From Alkalimonas mucilaginosa (GTDB lineage Bacteria > Pseudomonadota > Gammaproteobacteria > Enterobacterales > Alteromonadaceae): DNA of 64,000 nt. Under the pieces are notes generated by a model that saw only the letters and a list, made by a program, of their open reading frames with translations, was not told the DNA's origin and did not search any database. Shown here in pieces: positions 22,654 through 32,158 of this stretch. The stretch's first letter is position 1; the number at the start of each line of letters is the position of its first letter. A program made the position numbers and the translations under genes. Location: assembly GCF_036327005.1 (NCBI RefSeq), contig NZ_JAUGZK010000003.1, positions 124,001 to 188,000 of the forward strand. The letters run 5' to 3'.

Positions 22654-23732
22654 CCATGGCTCCGTTCAAAGGCTTGCATAAAGGCGATCAAGGCTTCCAC
22701 ACCTGCCATCGGCATAGCATTGTAGATACTGGCGCGCATACCACCGACCAGGCGATGCCCTTTTAATGCCAACAAGCCATTCGCTTCAGCTTCTTTCACA
22801 AAGCGATCGTTCAGGCTGTCATCGGCCAGCAGAAAAGGCACGTTCATCCAGGAGCGATTGGCTGGGGCCACATCGTTGCGGTAAAAGGCGCTCTGATCGA
22901 TAAACTGATACAAGCGCTCGGCTTTGGCCTGGTTGTGCCGGGCCATTGCCGCCACACCCCCCTGCTGTTTTAACCACTGAAACACCAGGCCGGCCAGGTA
23001 CCAGGCAAAGGTGGGAGGGGTATTAAACATGCTGTCGTTACCGGCTGTCAGCGCATAATCCATAATGGAAGGAATGGCTTTGCCTTGCCCGCGCGCCAGT
23101 AAGTCCTCCCGCACAATAACCAGAGTCAGGCCAGACGGGCCTATGTTCTTTTGCGCCCCGGCATAGATCAAACCAAAGCGGCTGACATCAATCGGCCGGG
23201 ATAAGATGGTGGAGGACAAATCGGCCACCAGCGGTACATCCGTGTGCGGCAGTTCGGTGAACTCCAGGCCATCGACCGTTTCATTCGGGCAAAAGTGCAC
23301 ATAATCGGCGGTTGGATCAATGTCCCAGTCCTTCGCAGCAACCAGGCTGCGCTGGCCATCCTGATTGCGGCGAATATCCAGGGTGCGGACCTTGCCAAAT
23401 TTTTGCGCCTCTTCAACGGCTGCTTTGGACCAGGAGCCAGACACCACATAGTCTGCTTCGCCGTCTTTGCTCAGTAAATTTAACGGCACCGCAGAGAACT
23501 GGCCACGGCCACCACCATGCATGAAAAGTACTTTGTAACTATCCGGAATGGACAACAAATCACGTAAATCCTGCTCGGCTTTCGCTGCGATTGCCATAAA
23601 GGATTTACTGCGATGGCTTACTTCCATCACAGAGCAGCCATGCTGCTGCCAGTTAATTAATTCAGCTTGCGCTTGTTGCATTACCTCGACCGGCAACATA
23701 GCCGGACCGGCACAAAAATTATAGGTGGTCAT
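22650..23732 (-). CDS. serC: Phosphoserine aminotransferase
   Basis: A 360-residue PLP-dependent enzyme for serine and pyridoxal phosphate synthesis. It starts MTTYNFCAGPAMLPVEVM, has the substrate loop HGGGRGQFSAVPLNL and the PLP lysine in LIYAGAQKNIGPSGL, and ends KGHRLVGGMRASIYNAMP. The length matches the family (362 in E. coli). It is the first gene of serC-aroA; a hairpin at 23770-23791 separates it from gyrA. Confidence 0.98.
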   Translation of the reverse strand: MTTYNFCAGPAMLPVEVMQQAQAELINWQQHGCSVMEVSHRSKSFMAIAAKAEQDLRDLLSIPDSYKVLFMHGGGRGQFSAVPLNLLSKDGEADYVVSGSWSKAAVEEAQKFGKVRTLDIRRNQDGQRSLVAAKDWDIDPTADYVHFCPNETVDGLEFTELPHTDVPLVADLSSTILSRPIDVSRFGLIYAGAQKNIGPSGLTLVIVREDLLARGQGKAIPSIMDYALTAGNDSMFNTPPTFAWYLAGLVFQWLKQQGGVAAMARHNQAKAERLYQFIDQSAFYRNDVAPANRSWMNVPFLLADDSLNDRFVKEAEANGLLALKGHRLVGGMRASIYNAMPMAGVEALIAFMQAFERSHG

Positions 23733-23769
23733 GCTGTGTTCTTACTCCACACTCTGCACTGTAAACAGA

Positions 23770-23791
23770 AACGAGCGCTGCTGCGCTCGTT
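23770..23791 (-). terminator. Hairpin downstream of gyrA
   Basis: AACGAGCGC and GCGCTCGTT pair perfectly around TGCT, 11 bases beyond the gyrA stop. On the minus strand it is followed by TTCTGTTT, a weak U-tract. It probably ends gyrA transcription ahead of serC. Confidence 0.65.
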
Positions 23792-23801
23792 CATTTGAGT
23801 G

Positions 23802-26426
23802 TTATACCTGTTCGTTATCCGCCGCTTGGTCCGGCGTTGTGCCTGTATCAGCACTGTCTTCGGCTACCTCAGCTTCATCAGTGGGTAACTCTTGCTCTTC
23901 AATTTCATCGATGCGCTGCACCCCTACCACAGACTCATCGTCTGAGGTGCGGATCAGGATCACGCCCTGGGTATTACGACCGACCTCCGACACTTCCTGC
24001 ACCCGGGTACGAACCAGCGTGCCTTTGTTGGAGATCAGCATAATCTCATCGGACTCATTCACCTGTACGGCACCAACCACCAGACCGTTGCGCTCCGATA
24101 CTTTGATCGAGACCACGCCCTGGGTTGCCCGACTCTTCGCCGGGTATTCTTCCAGCGCGGTTCGTTTTCCGTAGCCGTTCTCGGTCACCGTCAGTACAGC
24201 CCCTTCACCGTGCGGGATGATCAAGGAGACCACAGAGCCATTTTCACGCAGCTTGATACCGCGAACACCGGTGGCGGTACGACCCATGGCACGGACCTGG
24301 CCTTCATCAAAGCGCACCACTTTGCCATCGTCTGAGAACAGCATAATCTCGCTGTTGCCATCGGTCAGGCCGACACCAATCAGCTGATCACCTTCATTGA
24401 GGTTCACCGCAATGATGCCGTTGCTGCGAGGCCGTGAGTAATCGGTCAATGGGGTTTTCTTCACCGTACCTTTGGCGGTGGCCATAAAGACAAACTTGCC
24501 TTCTTCGTACTCGCGTACCGGCAGAATGGCTGTAATACGCTCTTCCGCTTCCAACGGCAGTATATTGACGATTGGTTTGCCGCGCGAGATGCGGCTGGCT
24601 TGTGGCAACTGGTATACTTTTAACCAGTACAGACGACCCCGGTCTGAGAAGCACAAAATAGTATCGTGGGTGCTGGCCACCAGCAGTTGATCGACGAAGT
24701 CTTCGTCTTTCACTTTGGTTGCTGCTTTACCTTTACCACCACGGCGCTGCGCTTCGTAATCCGTCAGCGGCTGATACTTGGCGTAGCCAAGGTGCGACAA
24801 GGTAACCACCACGTCTTCTTCGGTGATCAAATCTTCTAAGTTGATGTCCAGTTCGTTTTCTAAGATTTCGGTGCGGCGGGCATCACCATACTGCTCTTTG
24901 GCGGCTTGCAACTCTTCGCAAATTACTTCCATCAAGCGCTCTGAACTGGCCAGAATATGCAGTAGCTCGGCAATCAGCTCCAGCAGATCCTTATATTCTG
25001 CCAGAATCTTCTCGTGTTCCAGGCCGGTAAGCTTGTGCAGGCGTAGATCCAAAATAGCCTGGGCTTGTTGCTCGGTCAGGTAGTAATGGCCATCACGAAT
25101 ACCGAAATGATCTTCCAGCCACTCTGGCCGGGCTGCATCCTGCCCGGCCCGCTCCAACATGGCACTGACACTGCCCAGCTGCCAGCTGCGCTCCGTCAGG
25201 CCAATTTTCGCCTCTGCCGGGCTGTTGGAGGTTTTAATCAGCTCGATGATTTCATCGATGTTGGCCAGCGCTATCGCCAGGCCTTCCAAGATATGTGCCC
25301 GGTCGCGTGCCTTACGTAAGTCATAGACAGTGCGGCGGGTCACTACTTCACGGCGGTGCAGTACAAAGCATTCCAGCATCTGCTTTAAGCCGAGGATCTT
25401 CGGCTGGCCCTGATCCAGTGCCACCATATTGATACCAAATACGGTTTGCATCTGGGTATTGGTATACAGGTGATTCAGCATCACGTCGCTGGACTCGCCA
25501 CGCTTGAGCTCAATCACAATGCGCATACCGTCTTTATCGGACTCATCGCGCAGCGCAGAAATGCCTTCAATGCGTTTTTCTTTCACCAGCTCGGCGATTT
25601 TCTCAATCAAACGCGCTTTATTTACCTGATACGGCAGCTCATTAACGATAATGGTTTCGCGGCCGGTTTTTTCATCGGTTTCAATTTCGGTGCGGGCACG
25701 GATGTAAATTTTACCCCGGCCAGTACGGTAGGCTTCTTCGATGCCCTTACGGCCATTGATAATCGCAGCCGTTGGGAAGTCAGGCCCTGGGATCAATTGC
25801 ATCAGTTCAGGAATGCTGATTTCAGGGTTAGCGATTAACGCCAGGCAGGCATCAATCACTTCAGTTAAGTTGTGCGGCGGAATATTGGTCGCCATACCAA
25901 CGGCAATGCCTGAGGAGCCATTGATCAGCAGGTTTGGTAACCGGGTTGGTAAAACGCCAGGGATTTGCTCGGTGCCATCGTAGTTCGGCACAAAATCGAC
26001 GGTTTCTTTATCGAGATCGGCCAAAAGCTCATGGGCAATACGCGCCATCCGCACTTCGGTGTAACGCATGGCTGCCGCGGAGTCACCATCAATGGAACCA
26101 AAGTTGCCCTGACCGTCAACCAGCATGTAACGCAATGAGAACGGCTGAGCCATCCGGACAATGGTGTCGTACACAGCACTGTCACCATGTGGATGGTATT
26201 TACCAATGACGTCACCGACCACACGGGCAGATTTTTTATAGGCCTTGTTCCAGTCATTGCCCAGTTCTTTCATCGCAAAAAGAACTCGGCGATGCACAGG
26301 CTTGAGGCCATCCCGGACATCCGGCAGCGCACGGCCGACGATGACGCTCATGGCGTAGTCCAGGTAGGAATTTTTTAGTTCGTCTTCAATATTGATGGGA
26401 ACGATTTCTTTTGCCAGCTCAGTCAT
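23802..26426 (-). CDS. gyrA: DNA gyrase subunit A
   Basis: An 874-residue gyrase A subunit (875 in E. coli), which with GyrB introduces negative supercoils. The catalytic tyrosine is in AAAMRYTEVRM near residue 122. The quinolone-determining segment KYHPHGDSAVYDTIV keeps Ser and Asp at the equivalents of E. coli 83 and 87, the sensitive form. The GyrA box QRRGGKGKAATK is present at the start of the C-terminal pinwheel, and there is an acidic tail rich in Glu, Asp and Ala. It is divergent from ubiG across 206 bases, a conserved neighbourhood in gammaproteobacteria. Confidence 0.98.
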   Translation of the reverse strand: MTELAKEIVPINIEDELKNSYLDYAMSVIVGRALPDVRDGLKPVHRRVLFAMKELGNDWNKAYKKSARVVGDVIGKYHPHGDSAVYDTIVRMAQPFSLRYMLVDGQGNFGSIDGDSAAAMRYTEVRMARIAHELLADLDKETVDFVPNYDGTEQIPGVLPTRLPNLLINGSSGIAVGMATNIPPHNLTEVIDACLALIANPEISIPELMQLIPGPDFPTAAIINGRKGIEEAYRTGRGKIYIRARTEIETDEKTGRETIIVNELPYQVNKARLIEKIAELVKEKRIEGISALRDESDKDGMRIVIELKRGESSDVMLNHLYTNTQMQTVFGINMVALDQGQPKILGLKQMLECFVLHRREVVTRRTVYDLRKARDRAHILEGLAIALANIDEIIELIKTSNSPAEAKIGLTERSWQLGSVSAMLERAGQDAARPEWLEDHFGIRDGHYYLTEQQAQAILDLRLHKLTGLEHEKILAEYKDLLELIAELLHILASSERLMEVICEELQAAKEQYGDARRTEILENELDINLEDLITEEDVVVTLSHLGYAKYQPLTDYEAQRRGGKGKAATKVKDEDFVDQLLVASTHDTILCFSDRGRLYWLKVYQLPQASRISRGKPIVNILPLEAEERITAILPVREYEEGKFVFMATAKGTVKKTPLTDYSRPRSNGIIAVNLNEGDQLIGVGLTDGNSEIMLFSDDGKVVRFDEGQVRAMGRTATGVRGIKLRENGSVVSLIIPHGEGAVLTVTENGYGKRTALEEYPAKSRATQGVVSIKVSERNGLVVGAVQVNESDEIMLISNKGTLVRTRVQEVSEVGRNTQGVILIRTSDDESVVGVQRIDEIEEQELPTDEAEVAEDSADTGTTPDQAADNEQV

Positions 26427-26632
26427 ATTCGCGCTTTTTCCCTTAAATCATGGAGATAACCCGCATTTATCGCAGTTCTTAGTTGCGGGGCAACGTCGGA
26501 TTCTACCACATAAAATCGCAGTTGCCATGGCCGATCGGTGCTGTTGTTCGAAAAGTAAACCGAAGCCGGTCTGCCACTTGCAGTGGTGCCGCTGCGCCCT
26601 ATAATAGCGAAAACTTTTTGGAGACTCCCCTG

Positions 26633-27364
26633 ATGGCCGATATCCCTACCCAACCCTTGGCTGACAATGTAGATGCCGCTGAAATTGCCAAGTTTAATGA
26701 CATCGCCTCTCGCTGGTGGGATCCTGATGGTGAGTTTAAACCCCTGCACCTGCTTAACCCCACGCGGCTGGGTTACATCAGTGATCAACTGGGCGGCTTG
26801 TTTGGTAAAGCGGTGATTGATGTGGGCTGTGGCGGCGGTATTCTGGCGGAAAGCATGGCCCGGGCCGGCGCTAACGTCACCGGCATTGATATGGCCGATG
26901 AAGCTTTGATGGTAGCACGGCTGCACGCGCTCGAAGCTGGCGTTGCTGTTGATTACCAGCAATCTACCGCAGAGCACTTTGCACTAAAAGCAGCTGGCCA
27001 GTTTGAGCTGGTAACTTGTATGGAAATGCTGGAGCATGTCCCCGAGCCAGCGTCTGTGGTGCAAGCTTGTGCGGATTTAGTGGCGCCAGGTGGTACTGTG
27101 GTGTTCTCTACCATCAATAAAAGCTGGAAAGCTTACGCCATGGCGATTGTCGGCGCGGAATATCTGCTGCGACTGGTACCACGTGGTACCCATGAATACG
27201 CCAAGTTTATTCGCCCTTCGCAACTGATGCGCTATGCCGAGCAAGCCGGTCTCACCATTACCGCAGCGACTGGCCTGCATTTCAATCCGCTGAGCAACAC
27301 TTTTAAAGTAGGGCCTGGGCTGGATGTGAATTACTTTGTGGTGGCGAAAAAAGCATTGAATTGA
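26633..27364 (+). CDS. ubiG: Ubiquinone biosynthesis O-methyltransferase
   Basis: A 243-residue SAM-dependent methyltransferase performing both O-methylations in ubiquinone synthesis. The start at 26633 has GGAG eight bases upstream (MADIPTQPLADNVDAAEIAK); the open frame extends 50 codons further upstream but lacks conservation. Key segments are FNDIASRWWDPDGEFKPLH, the SAM-binding VIDVGCGGGILAESMA, and the terminal NTFKVGPGLDVNYFVVA. It is the usual divergent neighbour of gyrA. Confidence 0.97.
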   Translation: MADIPTQPLADNVDAAEIAKFNDIASRWWDPDGEFKPLHLLNPTRLGYISDQLGGLFGKAVIDVGCGGGILAESMARAGANVTGIDMADEALMVARLHALEAGVAVDYQQSTAEHFALKAAGQFELVTCMEMLEHVPEPASVVQACADLVAPGGTVVFSTINKSWKAYAMAIVGAEYLLRLVPRGTHEYAKFIRPSQLMRYAEQAGLTITAATGLHFNPLSNTFKVGPGLDVNYFVVAKKALN

Positions 27365-27533
27365 TGCTTATTTAACTGGTCAGACTGGCGGATAAAAATA
27401 GTTTTTTTCAACGAAAAAGAGCTTGCATTTCAGCAAAGCCTGACCGGCGCTGGCCTTGCTGGCTGCAGTAAAAAAGCATTAGCAAACCCCATACCAAAAC
27501 TATGGTTTTTTCTGACTTGCAAATCGGGTAAAT

Positions 27534-27580
27534 CCACACTATCTTGTGATCCAGTTCGCCGTTATCCCTATATGTTGTGT
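27534..27580 (+). promoter_or_regulatory. Pair of NrdR boxes upstream of nrdA
   Basis: Two 16-base sites resembling the NrdR consensus (acaCwAtATaTwGtgt): CCACACTATCTTGTGA at 27534-27549 and TCCCTATATGTTGTGT at 27565-27580. Their starts are exactly 31 bases apart, the three-turn spacing typical of NrdR operators. They lie about 75-150 bases before the nrdA start. NrdR itself is not in the window. The rest of the 27365-27655 gap shows nothing else. Confidence 0.75.
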
Positions 27581-27655
27581 ATTGAAGCAGCAATTAGGGT
27601 CGAAAAAATAATCAAGCAATCAGCACTGCCTGGTCTGACGGCGACATCAATTTAA

Positions 27656-29965
27656 ATGGACGCAACAAAAAGTGGGTACTACAGCATGACGACATTGTAT
27701 GTTACGAAGCGTGATGGCGGTCGGGAGCCGTTGGATTTAGATAAAATTCACCGTGTCATCACCTGGGCTGCCGAAGGGCTGCAAAGTGTGTCAGTTTCTC
27801 AAGTTGAGCTTAAGTCACACATCCAATTTTACGATGGCATCAAAACTGAAGATATTCACGAAACCATTATCAAAGCTGCCGCTGATCTAATTTCAAAGAG
27901 CACACCGGATTATCAGTACCTGGCCGCTCGGCTGGCGGTCTTCCACTTGCGTAAAAAAGCCTATGGCCGTTTTGAGCCGCCGGCTTTGTACGACCATGTA
28001 GTACGGATGGTGGAAAACAGTCGCTACGATGCGCACTTGCTGCAGGATTACAGCAAAGCTGAATTGGAGCAATTGGATAGTTTTATCGATCATGGCCGCG
28101 ATCTGAACTTCAGTTACGCCGCTGTGAAACAACTGGAAGGCAAATATCTGGTGCAAAACCGGGTCACCGGCCAGATCTTTGAAAGTGCACAGTTCCTGTA
28201 CATGTTGGTGGCTGCCTGTCTGTTTGCCAATTACCCGAAAGAAACCCGTTTAGGTTATGTGCGTCGTTTTTACGATGCCATCTCCTTGTTTAAATTATCC
28301 TTGCCTACGCCTATTATGGCAGGTGTGCGTACTCCTACCCGTCAGTTTAGTTCCTGCGTACTGATCGAGTGTGGTGATAGCCTCGACTCCATTAATGCCA
28401 CCTCCAGTGCCATTGTTAAATACGTCAGTCAACGTGCTGGTATTGGCATCAATGCTGGCCGCATCCGCGCTCTGGGCAGCCCTATCCGGCATGGTGAAGC
28501 TTTTCATACCGGTTGTATCCCGTTTTACAAACATTTCCAGACTGCTGTCAAAAGCTGCTCGCAAGGCGGTGTGCGTGGCGGTGCTGCCACCTTGTTCTTC
28601 CCGTTGTGGCACCTGGAAGTAGAGTCTTTACTGGTACTGAAAAATAATCGTGGCGTGGAAGAAAACCGGGTCCGTCACCTTGATTATGGGGTGCAGTTTA
28701 ACCGCCTGATGTATCAGCGCCTGATCAAAGATGAAAGCATTACCTTGTTCAGCCCATCCGATGTGCCAGGCTTGTACGATGCCTTCTTTGAAGATCAGGA
28801 AAAGTTTGAACAGCTGTATGTGCAGTATGAAGCCGATGACAGCATCCGTAAAAAGCGCATTAAAGCGGTGGAACTCTTCACCCTCTTTATGCAGGAGCGA
28901 GCCAGCACCGGCCGTATTTACCTGCAAAACGTGGATCATTGCAACACCCACAGCCCCTTTGATCCGAAAGTGGCACCAGTACGTCAGAGTAACCTGTGTC
29001 TGGAAATTGCGCTGCCTACCAAGCCGCTGCGTGATGTTAATGACGAAGAAGGTGAAATTGCGCTTTGTACCCTGTCCGCGTTTAACCTGGGCGCTCTGGA
29101 GAGCCTGGACGAACTGGAAGAATTATCGGATCTCATTGTACGGGCTCTGGACAGCCTGCTTGATTATCAGGACTACCCCATTCCGGCAGCCCGAAATGCT
29201 ACTATGGGCCGTCGTACCTTGGGTGTGGGCGTGATCAATTACGCCTATTACCTGGCGAAGAATGGCGTGCGTTACTCCGATGGCTCGGCCAATGGCCTTA
29301 CTCACCGTACCTTTGAAGCCATTCAGTATTACTTGCTGAAGGCCTCGATGCAGTTGGCAAAAGAATTTGGTCCTTGTCCAAAGTTCAACGAGACCACCTA
29401 CTCGCAAGGCATTATGCCGATTGACAGCTACAAAAAAGATTTGGATAAAGTCTGCACAGAAGCTTTGCAACTGGACTGGGATCGGTTGCGTCAGGATGTG
29501 ATGGCCTTTGGTTTGCGGAATTCCACGCTATCAGCGCTAATGCCATCAGAGACCTCGTCACAGATTTCCAATGCCACCAATGGCATTGAACCTCCACGGG
29601 GGCATGTCAGTGTCAAAGCCAGTAAAGACGGTATTCTAAAACAGGTCGTGCCTGAGTACGAACGGTTAAAAGCTCAGTACGAGCTGTTGTGGGATATGCC
29701 CAACAACGATGGCTACCTGGCCCTGGTCGGTATTATGCAGAAGTTTGTTGATCAAACCATTTCTGCCAATACCAATTACGATCCAAACCGTTTCGACGGT
29801 GGCCGGGTCCCGATGAAGCTGTTGCTAAAAGATTTGCTAACCGCTTACAAGCTTGGAGTAAAAACCCTGTACTACCACAACACCCGTGATGGTGCCTCGG
29901 ATATGCAGGAAGACATGCCAGAAGCTGAAGACGATGACTGCGCCGGCGGCGCCTGCAAGATTTAA
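27656..29965 (+). CDS. nrdA: Ribonucleoside-diphosphate reductase class Ia, alpha subunit
   Basis: A 769-residue catalytic subunit that reduces ribonucleoside diphosphates to deoxyribonucleotides. The N-terminal ATP cone (LYVTKRDGGREPLDLDKIHR) gives dATP/ATP control. Active-site parts are SSCVLIECGDS, SNLCLEIALP (radical Cys with Asn and Glu), the NATNGIEPPRG region and the YYHNTRDG tyrosine pair near the end. The C-terminus DDDCAGGACKI holds the redox-shuttle cysteines. The first ATG gives ten extra residues relative to the common start; an internal ATG at 27686 (MTTLYVTKRDG) fits the E. coli start better. NrdR boxes lie upstream, and a terminator-like hairpin separates it from nrdB. Confidence 0.97.
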   Translation: MDATKSGYYSMTTLYVTKRDGGREPLDLDKIHRVITWAAEGLQSVSVSQVELKSHIQFYDGIKTEDIHETIIKAAADLISKSTPDYQYLAARLAVFHLRKKAYGRFEPPALYDHVVRMVENSRYDAHLLQDYSKAELEQLDSFIDHGRDLNFSYAAVKQLEGKYLVQNRVTGQIFESAQFLYMLVAACLFANYPKETRLGYVRRFYDAISLFKLSLPTPIMAGVRTPTRQFSSCVLIECGDSLDSINATSSAIVKYVSQRAGIGINAGRIRALGSPIRHGEAFHTGCIPFYKHFQTAVKSCSQGGVRGGAATLFFPLWHLEVESLLVLKNNRGVEENRVRHLDYGVQFNRLMYQRLIKDESITLFSPSDVPGLYDAFFEDQEKFEQLYVQYEADDSIRKKRIKAVELFTLFMQERASTGRIYLQNVDHCNTHSPFDPKVAPVRQSNLCLEIALPTKPLRDVNDEEGEIALCTLSAFNLGALESLDELEELSDLIVRALDSLLDYQDYPIPAARNATMGRRTLGVGVINYAYYLAKNGVRYSDGSANGLTHRTFEAIQYYLLKASMQLAKEFGPCPKFNETTYSQGIMPIDSYKKDLDKVCTEALQLDWDRLRQDVMAFGLRNSTLSALMPSETSSQISNATNGIEPPRGHVSVKASKDGILKQVVPEYERLKAQYELLWDMPNNDGYLALVGIMQKFVDQTISANTNYDPNRFDGGRVPMKLLLKDLLTAYKLGVKTLYYHNTRDGASDMQEDMPEAEDDDCAGGACKI

Positions 29966-29974
29966 CTGCCATAG

Positions 29975-29999
29975 CGGGCTCTTTTCAGAGCCCGTTTTT
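29975..29999 (+). terminator. Terminator-like hairpin between nrdA and nrdB
   Basis: CGGGCTC and GAGCCCG pair around TTTTCA and are followed by five T, a complete rho-independent terminator form, ten bases after the nrdA stop. nrdB starts only 33 bases later with no evident promoter, so partial read-through is expected. Confidence 0.75.
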
Positions 30000-30032
30000 C
30001 GGTTCATTGTGTAATAGGAAGAGAATCACGCC

Positions 30033-31163
30033 ATGGCGTACACCACTTTTAATCGTGAAATTAACGATCAAATGAAAGAGCCGATGTTCTTCGGCAACCC
30101 GGTCAATGTTTCCCGTTACGATCAGCAAAAATACCCGATTTTTGAAAAGCTGATTGAAAAGCAATTGTCTTTTTTCTGGCGTCCGGAAGAAGTTGATGTC
30201 AGCAAAGATCGCATCGACTTCCAAAACCTGCCAGAGCATGAAAAGCATATATTCCTGAGCAACCTGAAGTATCAAACCTTGCTGGACTCAGTACAAGGCC
30301 GCTCACCGAATGTAGCGCTACTGCCTTTGGTGTCCTTGCCAGAGCTGGAAACCTGGATCGAAACCTGGGCCTTTAGCGAAACCATTCACAGTCGCAGTTA
30401 CACCCACATAGTGCGCAACATCTCCTCCGAGCCACACAAAGTGTTTGATGACATTATGCTCAATCAAAACATTATGGAGCGGGCGGAAGATGTTACGCGT
30501 TACTACGATGATTTGATTGAATCCTTTAGTTTGTACAATCTCTGCGGCAGCGGAACCCATAACGTCAATGGCGTCAGCAAAAGTGTCAGTTTGCGTGATT
30601 TGAAAAAGAAACTTTATCTATGCCTGATGTCGGTCAATGTGCTGGAAGCTATCCGTTTCTATGTTAGTTTTGCCTGCAGTTTTGCTTTCGCTGAGCGCGA
30701 GCTGATGGAAGGCAATGCCAAAATCATTAAACTGATTGCCCGCGATGAAGCCCTGCATCTGACCGGTACTCAGCATATGCTCAACATTATTGCTGCCGGT
30801 GAAGACGACCCGGAAATGGGTGAGATCGCCAAAGAGTGCGAGCAAGACGCCATCGCTATTTTCAAAAAAGCCGCTGAACAGGAAAAAGCCTGGGCCGCCT
30901 ATTTGTTCAAAGATGGTTCCATGATCGGACTGAACAAAGATATTCTGTGCCAGTACGTTGAATACATTACCAACAATCGGATGCAGGCTATTGGCTTAAA
31001 ACCGATTTACAGCACCAACCAAAACCCTATTCCCTGGATTAATGCCTGGCTGGTGTCTGACAACGTTCAGGTCGCGCCACAGGAAGCGGAAATCAGTTCC
31101 TACCTGGTAGGACAAATTGATAATCAGGTGGACTCGGGTGACTTTGGTGACTTCGATCTCTGA
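30033..31163 (+). CDS. nrdB: Ribonucleoside-diphosphate reductase class Ia, beta subunit
   Basis: A 376-residue di-iron subunit that generates the tyrosyl radical for NrdA. The radical tyrosine is in SETIHSRSYTHIVRNI. Iron ligands are recognisable in the same helix, in AFAERELMEGNAK and in IARDEALHLTGTQHML. The C-terminal tail (QIDNQVDSGDFGDFDL) is the NrdA-docking peptide. The ATG at 30033 follows GGAAGAGAATCACGCC. It is followed 11 bases later by yfaE. Confidence 0.97.
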   Translation: MAYTTFNREINDQMKEPMFFGNPVNVSRYDQQKYPIFEKLIEKQLSFFWRPEEVDVSKDRIDFQNLPEHEKHIFLSNLKYQTLLDSVQGRSPNVALLPLVSLPELETWIETWAFSETIHSRSYTHIVRNISSEPHKVFDDIMLNQNIMERAEDVTRYYDDLIESFSLYNLCGSGTHNVNGVSKSVSLRDLKKKLYLCLMSVNVLEAIRFYVSFACSFAFAERELMEGNAKIIKLIARDEALHLTGTQHMLNIIAAGEDDPEMGEIAKECEQDAIAIFKKAAEQEKAWAAYLFKDGSMIGLNKDILCQYVEYITNNRMQAIGLKPIYSTNQNPIPWINAWLVSDNVQVAPQEAEISSYLVGQIDNQVDSGDFGDFDL

Positions 31164-31174
31164 TCTGACTCACC

Positions 31175-31432
31175 ATGCCTAAAGTGCAGGTGAACAACTC
31201 AGACACCGAGTTGGAATACGACAACCAGGACAATCTATTGACTGTGCTGGAGCAAGCGAAGTTTAGCGTGCACTATCAGTGCCGCGAGGGCTACTGTGGA
31301 GCCTGCCGTTGCCGCTTGGTCAGCGGTGATATCAAGTACTTACAGGAGCCGCTTGCTTTTGTGCGGCAGGGTGAGTTCTTACCCTGCTGCAGTATTCCAA
31401 TCAGCGATATTACGATCGAGCTTCCCGACTAG
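31175..31432 (+). CDS. yfaE: 2Fe-2S ferredoxin-like protein for NrdB maintenance
   Basis: An 85-residue plant-type ferredoxin. The cluster cysteines are in CREGYCGACRC and the later FLPCC. It is short and lies directly after nrdB, as YfaE does in E. coli, where it supplies electrons to rebuild the NrdB di-iron-tyrosyl cofactor. Cotranscription with nrdB is likely from the 11-base spacing. Confidence 0.93.
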   Translation: MPKVQVNNSDTELEYDNQDNLLTVLEQAKFSVHYQCREGYCGACRCRLVSGDIKYLQEPLAFVRQGEFLPCCSIPISDITIELPD

Positions 31433-31439
31433 AACCGCT

Positions 31440-32024
31440 TTATTGACGGATCCCTTCCACCGTTAAATCCAGATAGACATGGGTTGCTGCTGGCCCTAAA
31501 TCGTAATTGATGCCAAAATCTTTTAAGGCAAATTTAGTGGTACCGGCAAAGCCTGCGCGATAGCCGCCCCAGGGATCAGTGCCCTCACCCATTTTCTCTG
31601 CATCAATCACCACTACTTTCGTGATGCCATTCAAGGTTAATTCACCATGAACTTCAAGCCGGCCATTCTCAGTCGCTTTAATCTGTTGGCTCCGAAAATG
31701 CGCTTGCGGGTGAGCTTCGACATTTAAAAAATCAGCACTACGCAGATGTTGATCACGTTCCTGATGATTACTATCAATGCTGTTGGTATCAATCGTCAGA
31801 GCGATATGGGCACTGCTAAGATCGTTGGCATCGTAATGGAAGCTGCCTTCAAATTGATTAAATCGACCATACAACCAGCTATAACCCAGGTGATTCACCC
31901 GAAACTGAATAAAAGCATGAGCTCCTTCAGTATCGATTTGATAGTCGGCGGCTTGAGTGGTAGCTGACAGAAGGCTGGTTGTGGCTCCTAGCAGGATAGC
32001 AGAGCTAAATAAGGCTACTTTCAT
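31440..32024 (-). CDS. YceI-family periplasmic protein
   Basis: About 194 residues with a start at 32024 (MKVALFSSAILLGATTSLLS, then ATTQAADYQ), giving a clear Sec signal peptide; nine upstream codons are probably untranslated. The mature part is a YceI lipocalin-like barrel: YQIDTEGAHAFIQFRVNHLG, SAHIALTIDTNSIDS, GELTLNGITKVVVIDAE and KFALKDFGINYD. Family members bind isoprenoid quinones or similar amphipathic molecules in the periplasm; the ligand here is unknown. It converges on yfaE across seven bases. Confidence 0.9.
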   Translation of the reverse strand: MKVALFSSAILLGATTSLLSATTQAADYQIDTEGAHAFIQFRVNHLGYSWLYGRFNQFEGSFHYDANDLSSAHIALTIDTNSIDSNHQERDQHLRSADFLNVEAHPQAHFRSQQIKATENGRLEVHGELTLNGITKVVVIDAEKMGEGTDPWGGYRAGFAGTTKFALKDFGINYDLGPAATHVYLDLTVEGIRQ

Positions 32025-32158
32025 AAAATTCTCCGTGATTAAAAAACTCAAAACAAGCTTAGCCTACGGAAAAATAGATAAATAGCACAAAAATAAACAG
32101 ATTTAATTCTAAAAAATCGCATGATAAGCCATCAAATGACTCATCATGCAGTGGTCGC

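Noticed and set aside
26483..26632. N-terminal extension of ubiG by 50 codons
   Set aside because: It crosses the gyrA-ubiG promoter region and is absent from the family; the ATG at 26633 has the proper ribosome site.
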